Shown here: one piece after another, positions 1 through 8,194 of the stretch | How the letters are laid out: each line of letters starts with the position of its first letter | Position numbering within the stretch: the first letter of the stretch is position 1 | Source: Ruegeria sp. R13_0 | GTDB lineage: Bacteria > Pseudomonadota > Alphaproteobacteria > Rhodobacterales > Rhodobacteraceae | Assembly (NCBI RefSeq): GCF_017743995.1 | Contig: NZ_JAGHRB010000015.1 | Location: 32,922-96,921 of the forward strand | Length of the DNA: 64,000 nt | Direction of reading: 5' to 3' | Notes under the pieces: model-generated | The model's database searches: none | Seen by the model: the letters and a program-made list of their open reading frames with translations, nothing else | Told to the model about the DNA's origin: nothing | Program-made: the position numbers and the translations under genes

Positions 1-478
1 CTATTTTGCCTCACTTCTTGTACTTCGGCTTAGTTTGTCTGTGCCCGAAAACGATTTGGTCCAAAATTTCGCTCTTACGATACCCCCGGTAGCACTTCTT
101 TGTCACAGCAAGTTTTCGCTGTCGTCGCAAGGTGGGTGCGTCGGGAATCTGGCAAGTGACATGGATCCGAAAATGCCTGCTCCAGCTATGATCCATGCAT
201 CAACATGCGCCCTCTGGCATCTTTGACGGCTGTTCACCATCCTTCCTTAGCGGCCAACGCACTTCTCCCTTTGTCTGAGTTGCATGACATGCTGGTCGCA
301 GCTGTCGTCCCGTCCACAAAGGTTGCCGCCGATCTTTTTCCCCTGACCCTGCGGGTCATTCCTCGCGGAGCAAAAAGACCGGCACCTGCCCCTCTCCGCT
401 ACGCTTCGCCTTCGGTGTGCCCGGGCCTTGGCCAGCTGCAAGGTGACCATCATTGCAACGCAAACAAGGAGAAGAGCA
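1..478. other. Left-edge stretch without a supported gene
   Basis: No reading frame here has a credible start, ribosome-binding site or protein-like composition. The last 20 bases hold the AGGAG ribosome-binding site of the DUF736 gene. The promoter of that gene is presumably in this stretch, but I cannot point to convincing -35/-10 boxes. Confidence 0.5.
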
Positions 479-817
479 ATGACCACGAACTGCATCAAAT
501 TCACCAGCGCCGACATCGAGACCGCCAAGGGCACAGGCTCCATCTCGACCCTGACCTTCGACCTCGACATCACGGTCGAGCCCGTCGCGAGCACGAACCC
601 GATGGCCCCCACGCACCGCGTCCTCGGCCGCTCCCCGCGCGGCAAGCTGGTCGAGTGCGGCGGCATCTGGAAGAAGCAGAACAAGGAGACCGGTGCCGAC
701 TACTACACGCTGACCATCCGCGACCACGGCTTCAACGCCAACCTCGGCAAGGCCGCGAACCAGGACGATCTGTCCCTGCAGGCCGTCATCCCCTGGGGCC
801 CGAAAGACGCCGCCTAA
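479..817 (+). CDS. DUF736 domain protein
   Basis: A 112-residue soluble protein. From memory it matches the DUF736 family, which is common on alphaproteobacterial plasmids near transfer and partition genes; no biochemical function is established. The start is the ATG at 479, seven bases after an AAGGAGA site; an earlier in-frame ATG at 428 lacks such a site and would add 17 unlikely residues. The protein begins MTTNCIKFTSADIETAKGTG and is rich in charged and beta-prone segments, with no signal peptide or membrane segment. It stands alone and is followed by a hairpin terminator at about 826-852. A role in plasmid maintenance or transfer is inferred only from company. Confidence 0.85.
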   Translation: MTTNCIKFTSADIETAKGTGSISTLTFDLDITVEPVASTNPMAPTHRVLGRSPRGKLVECGGIWKKQNKETGADYYTLTIRDHGFNANLGKAANQDDLSLQAVIPWGPKDAA

Positions 818-825
818 GCCAAGGG

Positions 826-852
826 CCAGACCGCTCCGGCGGTCTGGCTATT
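826..852 (+). terminator. Hairpin after the DUF736 gene
   Basis: The arms ccagaccgc (826-834) and gcggtctgg (839-847) form a perfect 9-bp stem with a four-base loop, nine bases after the stop codon. The T-tract that follows is poor (ctatttct), so termination may be partial. Confidence 0.6.
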
Positions 853-1451
853 TCTCGTTATGAGGAATGGCAGCGGTTCGGGTCCGAAACCCGTGTCAGA
901 AGGATGCGGCATATTTCGGACGCTGACACCGAGGCGGATAGTCTGACTGGATCGATCGCAGAAGCAGCTTTGATCGTTCTGTTGAGGGACAGAGTGGATC
1001 GCGCGAACCCGAGGGTGAGCCGAAAGTCAGCAGGGGAAAAATGGGAGCCCACTGTGCGAGGTAAGCGCACCCCTTCTCTCAGTCGAGCAACCCGCGCTTG
1101 GGTCGTGTTGGCGAGGCTGCCAGGGTGCCGAACTCACCCTTTGCCGCGAGGGTGTAAACCGCAGATCAACGTCATGCGTCCGGGGGGCGACGTCTCACGT
1201 CAGGGCCACCGTCGCGCGCCTTTCCGTCGACCTGTTGGCCTCTCAGATCGCTAGCCCGGGGTCGAGCGGCCGGCAACGCTGGGGGCAGGTTTCTGGACGG
1301 CTGCGCCTTGAGCGCTGCGGTGCACCGCTCACAACAAACCTGCCCCCGGCGTGCTCCATTTCATTCCGCCCCGTGCCGGGTGCAGCCCGCTCTCATGCCC
1401 CCGGTCTTTTCCACGATCCGTCCAACGACGATCAACGGAAAGGATCACACC
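853..1451. other. Gene-free stretch with a large inverted repeat
   Basis: No convincing gene. The notable content is an inverted repeat, 1277-1292 against 1336-1351 (listed separately), and the GGAAAGGA ribosome-binding site before the small gene at 1452. The long open frame crossing this area from the left is a read-through artefact of high GC. Confidence 0.5.
1277..1351 (+). repeat. Long inverted repeat / possible structured RNA
   Basis: The 12-base arms gggggcaggttt (1281-1292) and aaacctgccccc (1336-1347) are perfectly complementary. The stem can be extended outward by three Watson-Crick pairs and one G-T wobble to 1277 and 1351. The 43-base interior contains a smaller agcg/cgct hairpin. 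It lies about 100 bases upstream of a small gene and has no T-tract. It could be a leader RNA structure, a small RNA, or a protein-binding dyad. Confidence 0.55.
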
Positions 1452-1628
1452 ATGACACTCGAACAATCCATCGACCTCGCCGAACTGCAAGCCGACATGG
1501 CCTTTGATGCCTACCTCGCCGCGTTTGATGAAGACGCCCATCCCGAGACACTCGACAGCCTCGAGACCGAGGCGCTGATCGCCCGCAGCCGCTACGACGA
1601 CCTGCGCTCTCAGGGACTGGGTCACTGA
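1452..1628 (+). CDS. Small hypothetical protein, 58 residues
   Basis: I do not recognise this protein. It starts at the ATG at 1452 behind a GGAAAGGA site and ends just before a strong hairpin terminator, so it forms a self-contained transcription unit. The product is acidic and helical in character (it opens MTLEQSIDLAELQADMAFDA and has many Asp/Glu), with no cysteines, signal peptide or membrane segment. It sits between the DUF736 gene and the candidate oriT, so a small plasmid-maintenance or transfer-regulation role is possible but unsupported. Earlier in-frame starts would add residues with a non-coding look. Confidence 0.6.
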   Translation: MTLEQSIDLAELQADMAFDAYLAAFDEDAHPETLDSLETEALIARSRYDDLRSQGLGH

Positions 1629-1635
1629 CCCAGAC

Positions 1636-1668
1636 ACCCCTGCGGGTCTACTGATCCGCAGGGGTTTG
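1636..1668 (+). terminator. Hairpin terminator after the 58-residue gene
   Basis: The arms acccctgcgg (1636-1645) and ccgcaggggt (1656-1665) make a perfect 10-bp stem with a 10-base loop, seven bases after the stop codon. Only a short T run follows. Confidence 0.65.
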
Positions 1669-1899
1669 ACACCGTCTCTCAGAAGCTTCGTGACGCCCTC
1701 GAATGGTGGGACCCGCGCTATCTCGCGCGGGCCGTTTTCGTGTTCTTCGCGCCCGATCCGTTACCGGCTCGGGCGCTCGGTTTGCCTGACATCGCGTGCT
1801 GCTCCAGCGCAAGTTTAGGCAGATTAATTCGACCAGATTGCCGCGCATCGATGAGGACGGCGGCGTTCCATGTCGCGCTGCGGAGCAGTCTTGACTGCA

Positions 1900-2153
1900 C
1901 CCTATTGCCAGCAAAAAGACACAGCATGCAAAACGTTATATTGCGCAATGTGATGTATTGAAGTATAAGCAAAGGAGAGAAGGAAGACGTTGGCAGGATA
2001 TGGCCAATGTTTGCACATTTTGTCCGAGGGGTCTGTCATGGGCGTTTCCCGCAAAGCTGAATGCTCCGCCGCACGCGAAAGCGATTGCGAGCAATCGCTG
2101 CCTCGCGCGCGTCTGCGCATGCAATCTTTTTCTGGCAGCGGGAGAACGCCCTA
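1900..2153. other. Candidate origin of transfer (oriT)
   Basis: An AT-richer block lies directly upstream of the accessory/relaxase genes, as oriT usually does. At 1991-2001 the + strand reads tggcaggatat. On the other strand this gives atatcctgcca, the nick motif recognised by VirD2-type and IncP-type (MOBP) relaxases. The first 11 bases equal the conserved start of the 25-bp Agrobacterium T-DNA border repeat as I remember it. By analogy the nick would fall on the minus strand between 1994 and 1993. Nearby are a palindrome attgcgcaat (1940-1949) and an 8-bp inverted repeat (2081-2098). The motif is seen; function is inferred. Confidence 0.6.
2081..2098. repeat. 8-bp inverted repeat beside the candidate oriT
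   Basis: gcgattgc (2081-2088) and gcaatcgc (2091-2098) are exact inverted copies with a two-base spacer, lying between the putative nick motif and the accessory gene. It may bind the accessory protein encoded next door or regulate its promoter. Confidence 0.5.
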
Positions 2154-2774
2154 GTGCCGAGGCCAGCGAAAAACCTGAAGCTTGAGCAGCGCATCGAAGT
2201 CGCGCGGCGCTTTGCGGCGGGCGAAAGTGCCAAGGAGCTGGCGGCGGCGTTCGGCATCTCTGCGCGCCACGTGAACCGGCTCGCGAAAGAGGAGGCGGGC
2301 GAGGGGATCACGGTGCGCGATCCGAGCGAGACAGTGGCATTCCGGGCAAGCCGATCCGAACTGGAGGCCTTCGATGCGGAGTGGCGCGAACGGGGTTTTG
2401 CCAACCGGTCGCAGGCGTTGAATGCGGTGCTGCGCGGACGGTGCGGATTCCTCGATGTGCCCCGTGATCTGGTCGCGGAATTCTGTGCAGCGTGGCGTCA
2501 GGCGAAGGATGTGAGCGACGCCGGACTGATGCTCGCCAAGGCGGTCCATCGCGGTCGGCTGGAGGTCTCGGAGGCAGACCGCGCGGTGCTGATTGATCTC
2601 CTTGATCTGGCGCAATCCATGAGCCGTGAATTGGGCCGGATGAAAGATGCGGCGCAGGCGATGCGTCATCAGGAGTGGCCACAAAAGGAAGAAGGGCAGG
2701 GGGCGGAGAGCGCGGTTCTGGAGGACGGTTCGCCCGTGACAAACGGCGGTCTGAGGCTGGTGCGCAGTGGCTGA
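2154..2774 (+). CDS. Relaxosome accessory DNA-binding protein (MobC/VirD1-like role)
   Basis: A 206-residue protein lies directly in front of, and overlapping by 8 bases, the relaxase gene. Residues 5-50 contain a helix-turn-helix-like segment (LKLEQRIEVARRF, then AKELAAAFGISARHVNRLAK). A second segment, with the motif FRASRSELEAFDAEWRERGF, looks like the ribbon-helix-helix-plus-helices style of MobC-type accessory proteins. I chose the GTG at 2154 because GGGAG lies nine bases upstream; the ATG at 2061 would add 31 residues with no protein-like character. The expected role is binding oriT and assisting the relaxase. Assignment rests on position and the DNA-binding motifs. Confidence 0.7.
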   Translation: MPRPAKNLKLEQRIEVARRFAAGESAKELAAAFGISARHVNRLAKEEAGEGITVRDPSETVAFRASRSELEAFDAEWRERGFANRSQALNAVLRGRCGFLDVPRDLVAEFCAAWRQAKDVSDAGLMLAKAVHRGRLEVSEADRAVLIDLLDLAQSMSRELGRMKDAAQAMRHQEWPQKEEGQGAESAVLEDGSPVTNGGLRLVRSG

Positions 2775-4707
2775 TCCCCTCGCCCTCTACGCCTCGGTCA
2801 TGGGCCGGCTCTGGGAGGATGAGCGCATCCGGGGTCAGGCCGCAGCGCGGATCGACGCGCGGCTGGCGGGGCGTCGGCAGGGGCGGAGTTTCTCGCGCGT
2901 CGGATCCATGTCGGCGCGCAACGCGCTGAAGGCTGCGTCGGGTCAGAGCCGGGCGGCGGTCTTCAAACGGATCCGGGCGGGAGGCTGCAAGACGCGCGCG
3001 TCGCTCGGAGCGCAGATCTCCTACATCAACGACAAGGCGGTCTACACCTACTCGACAATGACCAATGCGCTGACCGATGCGGCGGTGCTGTCTGAGGGGC
3101 AGAAAGAGGACATCATCGAGGATTGGGCCGGGACCTGGCGCGGCTCGACCAAGCTCGGCTTCACCTCTCACATGTTGCTCTCCTTCCCGACCGACGTGAC
3201 GGTCGATCAGGTGCGCGACATCGCCATGGATTGGACGGAGCATTTTTTCGAGAGCGGCGAATACGGCGATCAGTGGGACTATGTGCTCGCGGTCCATGAC
3301 GACCGGGCGCACAAACACGCCCACATCATCCTGAACAATCGCGGCCTCGAGAAAGGCACCTGGTTCTCTTGCTGGGCCGAAGGCGTGATGTCGCCGCAGC
3401 TCATGCGCGAGAAACAGGCCGAGATCGCGGAACGCTACGGCGTGATGCTTGATGCCACCACGCGGCTCGAGCGCGGCATCTTCGAGAAACCCGCCGGGAT
3501 CGAAGAGATCTACCGCGCCAAGGAAGAGGCCCGCCTACCGCGCGAGATCGCCCTGACGGCCCAGGAAACCGCCATGGCGCAGGCGCAGGTGGTGGGCTTC
3601 GCCAAGGATTACAAGAACCTCGCTGACCTGCTGGACCGGATGGACCAGCGCCACATGGCCCGCGCCCTGCGCGGCATGGCGGAGGGGCTCGGTTCCGGCG
3701 CGCCGTGGAACTTCACCGAAGGAGAGATAGACATGAAGGACATCAAGACCGTCGGTGATGCGATCGACTATTCCGAGCGCACGATCGAGGCGCTCAGGCT
3801 CAAGGCCGAGGAACTGGACCCGGCCGAGTGCGCCGCATTCGAGGCCAAGGCCGCGCCGATCATCGCGGATCTCTCGCAGATGGTGCCCGACCCGGAGCTA
3901 CGGGCGCGCTTCGGCAAGCAGCTTGAAGAACCCTATCCCCCGGGGGCGGGCAGCGTGGTGCTGATCGGCGCGCTGCAGTCCGGCAATGACGAGGGGTTGC
4001 GCGATGTGCTCGAGAGTGCCGAAGAGGCAGGCATGGACAGCGAGGAGCTGGTGGCCCGGATCATGGCCGGCGGCACGCGGAACTACGGTATGGCGCAGGA
4101 CTGGGTTGAGCGCGACATGAATGCGGTGCTGGCCAAGGACGGTCTCAGCGTGGAGACCGCGAGTGACGACCAGCTCGATGCCGCGCTCGAAAAGGTCGAC
4201 GGCGTGATGGACGCACTGATGGAGCGGGCGAAGGAACTGGGCGTCGAGATCGGCCGAACCCTCGCGGACGAAGAGGAGGCGACACTGCCCCTCATCGACG
4301 AAGACGACCGGACGCCCAATCCCTACCTGCAGGACCTGGCCGACATGCTTCGGGACGGCAAGCTCACCGAGGAACAGGAAGAGGTGGTTGAGCGGACCCT
4401 GCAATCCGAGCTCTTCAAGGAGTTGGGTGAGGAGGGTTTGGCTGCACTTCGCCGCGGCAACTACGAGGTGCTGGACGCGGCCCTTCCGAGCAAGCTCGAC
4501 CAGATCACCGTCACGCAGGAATTCCTCGAGATGACGTTTGAGGAGACCGGCGACCAAGTCTTCACCGACCGCGCCGCCGGGTTGCAGCAGGACAAGGCGA
4601 CGGAGGTGGCGCGGATGCGCGGCCAGCAAGAGGCGCAGGAAATGGGGCGTGAACTTGCCCGAAACAAAACACTAGATCGTGGTCTCGATGACGAGATGGA
4701 ATTCTAA
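2767..4707 (+). CDS. VirD2-like relaxase / mobilization nuclease
   Basis: The relaxase would nick oriT and pilot the strand through the T4SS. The N-terminal third carries the relaxase signature: a candidate catalytic tyrosine motif around residue 86 (AQISYIND) and the histidine metal-binding motif HDDRAHKHAHIILNN at roughly 178-192, the H-x-D...H-x-H...N arrangement of MOBP enzymes. The remaining ~400 residues are acidic and helical, and probably serve as linker and translocation signal; the last residues are DDEMEF. The start is a GTG at 2767 overlapping the stop of the accessory gene, so translation is coupled. virD4 follows after 16 bases. The length (646) is larger than VirD2 of Ti plasmids but usual for this plasmid group as I recall. 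Confidence 0.88.
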   Translation: MADPLALYASVMGRLWEDERIRGQAAARIDARLAGRRQGRSFSRVGSMSARNALKAASGQSRAAVFKRIRAGGCKTRASLGAQISYINDKAVYTYSTMTNALTDAAVLSEGQKEDIIEDWAGTWRGSTKLGFTSHMLLSFPTDVTVDQVRDIAMDWTEHFFESGEYGDQWDYVLAVHDDRAHKHAHIILNNRGLEKGTWFSCWAEGVMSPQLMREKQAEIAERYGVMLDATTRLERGIFEKPAGIEEIYRAKEEARLPREIALTAQETAMAQAQVVGFAKDYKNLADLLDRMDQRHMARALRGMAEGLGSGAPWNFTEGEIDMKDIKTVGDAIDYSERTIEALRLKAEELDPAECAAFEAKAAPIIADLSQMVPDPELRARFGKQLEEPYPPGAGSVVLIGALQSGNDEGLRDVLESAEEAGMDSEELVARIMAGGTRNYGMAQDWVERDMNAVLAKDGLSVETASDDQLDAALEKVDGVMDALMERAKELGVEIGRTLADEEEATLPLIDEDDRTPNPYLQDLADMLRDGKLTEEQEEVVERTLQSELFKELGEEGLAALRRGNYEVLDAALPSKLDQITVTQEFLEMTFEETGDQVFTDRAAGLQQDKATEVARMRGQQEAQEMGRELARNKTLDRGLDDEMEF

Positions 4708-4723
4708 GGGGGAGATGACAACC

Positions 4724-6631
4724 ATGACCAAGACACTCCCCCTTTGGGCCGCGCTCCTCTTCGGGGTGATCTGCGGCGCCGTCATCGGCACCATCGTCGC
4801 CGCCTTCTACCTGACCCTGGCCCTGAAAACCGGGTTTGGTAGTTTTGACATGCTGGCGCTCTGGAAAGCCAGCGCGGGCACCCGAGCGGCGCATCCCGAA
4901 GCGTTCAAGGTGGGGTTTGGCGCCGTAGGCTTCGGGGCGATTGGCCTCGGCGCCCTGGCGCTTGCCTGGACCTGGAAGAAGGAGCGGGACGACTATGGCT
5001 CGGCCCACTGGCAGACCAAGGCGGAGCTGAAGAAGAACGACATGCTTCAAGCGCCTGGCAAGGGCTTTGTCTGTGGCAAGCTCGGAGCCCCGACGTCCAA
5101 AGCTGAGTTCATCTCCTCGACCACCATCCCGCATGTGATGATGGTCGCGCCGACCCGGGCCGGTAAGGGGGTTGGCTTCGTGATCCCGAATCTTCTGAGC
5201 TTTGCGGGCTCGGTTGTGGTGCTGGACGTGAAGGGCGAGAACTTCGAGAAGACCGCGCGGCTCCGGGCGCTCAACGGCGACGAGGTCTATCGGTTCAGCC
5301 CGTTTGATTGGGCCAATGCCACGCATCGGTACAACCCGCTTGCGCGGATTGCCAAGGCCCCGACATTCGCGCAGCGCTTCACCGAGGTCTCGATCCTGGC
5401 AGACCTCTTCCTCGACAAGGACAACAAGACGCTCGACACCTTTTCCGAGGCCGGCAAGTCGATCTTCGTTGCGGCCTGTCTGCTGGCGATCCAACGCGGC
5501 ACGCCGAACCTCGGCGAGGTGAACAAGATCGTCGCCGGGGGCGAATACAAGAACGCCCAGTACAAGACCTATGCCGACGAGGCCGAGGAAGACATCCTGC
5601 GCGAGCTCTGGACCAATGCGGCCTCAGCCTCGTCGCGGCTGCTGACCTCGAACATTCAGGCGCTGATGACGGCCGGTCTCAAGCAATGGGACAACCCGGC
5701 GGTGCGCTCGGCCACCGAGGCGAGCGACTTCGATTTCTCGACCTTCCGGAAGACCCCTCAGTCGCTTTACATCGCGGTGTCCGAGGATCACATCGCGACG
5801 CTGGCGCCGCTCTTGCGCCTGATGTTCGCCGATCTCATCGCCTCGATCCGGCTGAACGAGCCCGGCCCGGACGAGCCCTGGCCGGTCATGATGATGATCG
5901 ACGAATTCCAGCAGATGGGGGCGATGCCCTATCTCGAGCGGGCGATCCATTCGCTGGCAAGCTATGGCGGCCGCGTCGCGATGATCGCGCAGTCGCTGGC
6001 TTCGCTTGATCGGATTTACGGGCCCGAGGGCCGTGAAAGTCTCGAGAACGGGGCAGGGCTGAAGCTCTACATCACCCCGCGGGACCAGCGCACGGTGAAA
6101 GAGGTCTCCGCCGCGGTCGGCAGCACCACCCGCGAGGCGGTGACCCGGATGTACGGTCGCAACAAGGGCTTCCTTGGCGCGACCTCGACCTCGGCGCGTC
6201 TGGAAGAGCGGCCGCTACTTTCCGAGACGGAAGCGCGCCTCATGGATCCCGACGAGGTCATAATCCTCGCTTCGCCCCAGCACCCTATCAAGGCTAGCCG
6301 GATCAAGTATTACGACGATCCGTTCTTCAAGGACATGCTGGCCCGCCAGGACGGCAAGCCGTTCCCCTATCCGCCGAGTGTGCAGGGCGTGGGGCCCTGG
6401 GGCGGTGACTTTGAGGTCGGCGCAGACGACCAGGCGAAACTAGCCGAACGTGCGCCTGTCCGGGATCGATCGCAGCGGCGCGAAGCGCGCGCGATGAGCG
6501 TGATGCCGATTGAGGCCGGACGCGGGCAGCCCGAGCCCGAGACGCTCGAAAGGGAAGCCGCCGTGCCGAAGGATTGGAAGGCGGCGCTCGACCGGCAGGA
6601 GGACTTCATCGAGGAATTGTTGGGAGGGTGA
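4724..6631 (+). CDS. virD4: Type IV coupling protein VirD4/TraG
   Basis: This inner-membrane ATPase delivers the relaxase-DNA complex to the secretion channel. There are two N-terminal membrane segments at about residues 6-34 and 63-83, then the nucleotide-binding domain with a Walker A motif APTRAGKG near 142-149 and Walker B MMMIDEFQQMG. The C-terminal 80 residues are polar and charged. I chose the ATG at 4724 because GGGGGAG sits nine bases upstream; the ATG at 4715 would abut that site. The length of 635 residues is typical. It closes the relaxase operon. The VirB partners are 17 kb away on the opposite strand because the benzoate island lies between. Confidence 0.93.
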   Translation: MTKTLPLWAALLFGVICGAVIGTIVAAFYLTLALKTGFGSFDMLALWKASAGTRAAHPEAFKVGFGAVGFGAIGLGALALAWTWKKERDDYGSAHWQTKAELKKNDMLQAPGKGFVCGKLGAPTSKAEFISSTTIPHVMMVAPTRAGKGVGFVIPNLLSFAGSVVVLDVKGENFEKTARLRALNGDEVYRFSPFDWANATHRYNPLARIAKAPTFAQRFTEVSILADLFLDKDNKTLDTFSEAGKSIFVAACLLAIQRGTPNLGEVNKIVAGGEYKNAQYKTYADEAEEDILRELWTNAASASSRLLTSNIQALMTAGLKQWDNPAVRSATEASDFDFSTFRKTPQSLYIAVSEDHIATLAPLLRLMFADLIASIRLNEPGPDEPWPVMMMIDEFQQMGAMPYLERAIHSLASYGGRVAMIAQSLASLDRIYGPEGRESLENGAGLKLYITPRDQRTVKEVSAAVGSTTREAVTRMYGRNKGFLGATSTSARLEERPLLSETEARLMDPDEVIILASPQHPIKASRIKYYDDPFFKDMLARQDGKPFPYPPSVQGVGPWGGDFEVGADDQAKLAERAPVRDRSQRREARAMSVMPIEAGRGQPEPETLEREAAVPKDWKAALDRQEDFIEELLGG

Positions 6632-6979
6632 GTGATGACTGCTGCTCGCTGCGTAACTCTTGCATTCGTTCAACTTTTTCAGCCAGCATTGCAGTTGTTG
6701 TGGAGCTACTTACCTTGTGCCACCTGCGTTCTAGCAAAAATGCCAACTAGAATTTCACGTGCTGCGGAAGGTTTCTCGGTGAGACCTGTTTCCAGAAAAT
6801 CTAAATAGCTGTTTTTCAATTGACGGCGAAGAGCGGCCTGAAACCGGGTCTGACCTTCGCTCGGTTTTTACTGTCCCATCTCGCCAGGGTATTATCCAAG
6901 ACCCTCCCAATCATCGACAGAATCCGGCTCGGGCGGGCAATCTGCATCCATTAGAAACCTGCAGATGTGGTGAGCCCCA
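6632..6979. other. Junction region between transfer genes and benzoate island
   Basis: No intact gene. It is visibly more AT-rich than both flanks and marks where the catabolic block begins. On the minus strand an open frame at 6867-6706 (53 codons, no start) has protein-like composition (GQTRFQAALRRQLKNSYLDF) and may be the relic of a gene cut by the insertion. The catB promoter must lie here; I see no clear LysR-type dyad. Confidence 0.45.
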
Positions 6980-8128
6980 GTGACCAAGATTGACCAGATC
7001 GAGACCCTGATCCTCGACATTCCCACCATTCGCGGTCACGTGCTTTCGATGGCCACGATGCGTACGCAAACTGCGGTGCTGGTCAGGGTCAAGTTCTCGG
7101 ACGGCTCCGAAGGCATCGGCGAAGGCACGACGATTGGCGGGCTGAGCTACGGACCGGAAAGCCCTGAAGGCATCCAGTCGGCGATCGAGACTTATATCGC
7201 GCCCGGCCTGCTTGGTCGCAACAGCGACGATGTGAATGGTGCAATACAGCTCATCGACAAGTTGGTGAAAGGTAACCGGATCGCCAAGACAGCTGTCGAG
7301 ATAGCTCTGTGGGACGGGCTGGGCAAGCGCTTGGGCGTGCCGGTGTCGCAACTTTTTGGTGGGGCCGTTCACGAACGTCTACCGGTCGCCTGGACGCTGG
7401 CCTCCGGCAATTCCGAGACCGACATCGCCGAAGCCCAGCAGATGATCGAAACCCGCCGCCACAACGTCTTCAAACTGAAGATCGGCAAGCGAGCGGTCCG
7501 TGATGACGTGGCCCATGTCGCCCGCATCAAAGAGGCGGTTGGTGATGCAGCCAGCGTGCGCGTTGACATCAACACGGCTTGGTCGTTGCAGGATGCACGT
7601 TGGGGTCTGAGGGGGCTGCAAGAGGCGGGCTGCGAACTTGTCGAGCAACCTGTCCCCGCGCGTTATCGCCGGGCAATGGCAGAACTGACGCGTAGCTACG
7701 AAATCGCCGTGATGGCTGATGAGGCGCTTAACGGGCCTGAGGATGCTCTCGAAGTGGTAACGGCACAAGCTGCGGACGTCTTCGCCGTAAAGATCGGGCA
7801 ATCCGGCGGGCTCAAGCGCGCCTCAGAAGTCATAGCCATTGGGCAGGCTGCGGGCCTTGGCCTTTACGGTGGCACCATGCTCGAAACCGGCCTGAGCACC
7901 GTTGCGGCATTGCAGTTGTTCTCTACCGTTGATGACTTGGCGTGGGGCACCGAGCTGTTCGGCCCGCTGCTGCTGACCGAGGACATTCTCGCAAATCCGA
8001 TCGTCTACAGAGATTTCTGCGTCGAAATTCCACACGGCCCGGGCATTGGCGCGACGCTCGACCCCGACAAGATCGATTTCTTCCGCCGAGATGGTCGGCG
8101 GAGCATGAAAGCCGTCGCGGGTGAATAG
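6980..8128 (+). CDS. catB: Muconate cycloisomerase
   Basis: Converts cis,cis-muconate to muconolactone in the ortho (beta-ketoadipate) pathway. The 382-residue protein matches the enolase-superfamily muconate lactonizing enzymes over its full length. Visible features are the N-terminal segment LPTIR-like DIPTIRGH, the active-site KLKIG motif (Lys165/Lys167), the metal-ligand motifs VDIN (Asp196), EQP and ADE, and the C-terminal GGTMLETG and WGTELFGPLLL blocks. The start is the GTG at 6980 with only a weak ribosome-binding site, chosen because the N-terminus then aligns with known CatB. It is first in a run catB-benABCD-transporter, an unusual order, since catB more often sits with catA and catC. 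Confidence 0.95.
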   Translation: MTKIDQIETLILDIPTIRGHVLSMATMRTQTAVLVRVKFSDGSEGIGEGTTIGGLSYGPESPEGIQSAIETYIAPGLLGRNSDDVNGAIQLIDKLVKGNRIAKTAVEIALWDGLGKRLGVPVSQLFGGAVHERLPVAWTLASGNSETDIAEAQQMIETRRHNVFKLKIGKRAVRDDVAHVARIKEAVGDAASVRVDINTAWSLQDARWGLRGLQEAGCELVEQPVPARYRRAMAELTRSYEIAVMADEALNGPEDALEVVTAQAADVFAVKIGQSGGLKRASEVIAIGQAAGLGLYGGTMLETGLSTVAALQLFSTVDDLAWGTELFGPLLLTEDILANPIVYRDFCVEIPHGPGIGATLDPDKIDFFRRDGRRSMKAVAGE

Positions 8129-8194
8129 TCCCGCGACACGAACAACAAACCAGCCGATGCATCCATGCTGAGGCAGTCTGGAGGAGGATCACAG

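Noticed and set aside
205..1254. A 349-codon open frame across the DUF736 gene
   Set aside because: It reads the DUF736 gene in another frame and continues through two structured non-coding stretches; composition (His/Arg/Pro-rich) is typical of high-GC shadow frames.
1991..2015. A true T-DNA border
   Set aside because: Only the first 11 bases match the border repeat, there is no second border or oncogene cargo, and oriT of a conjugative element explains the motif.
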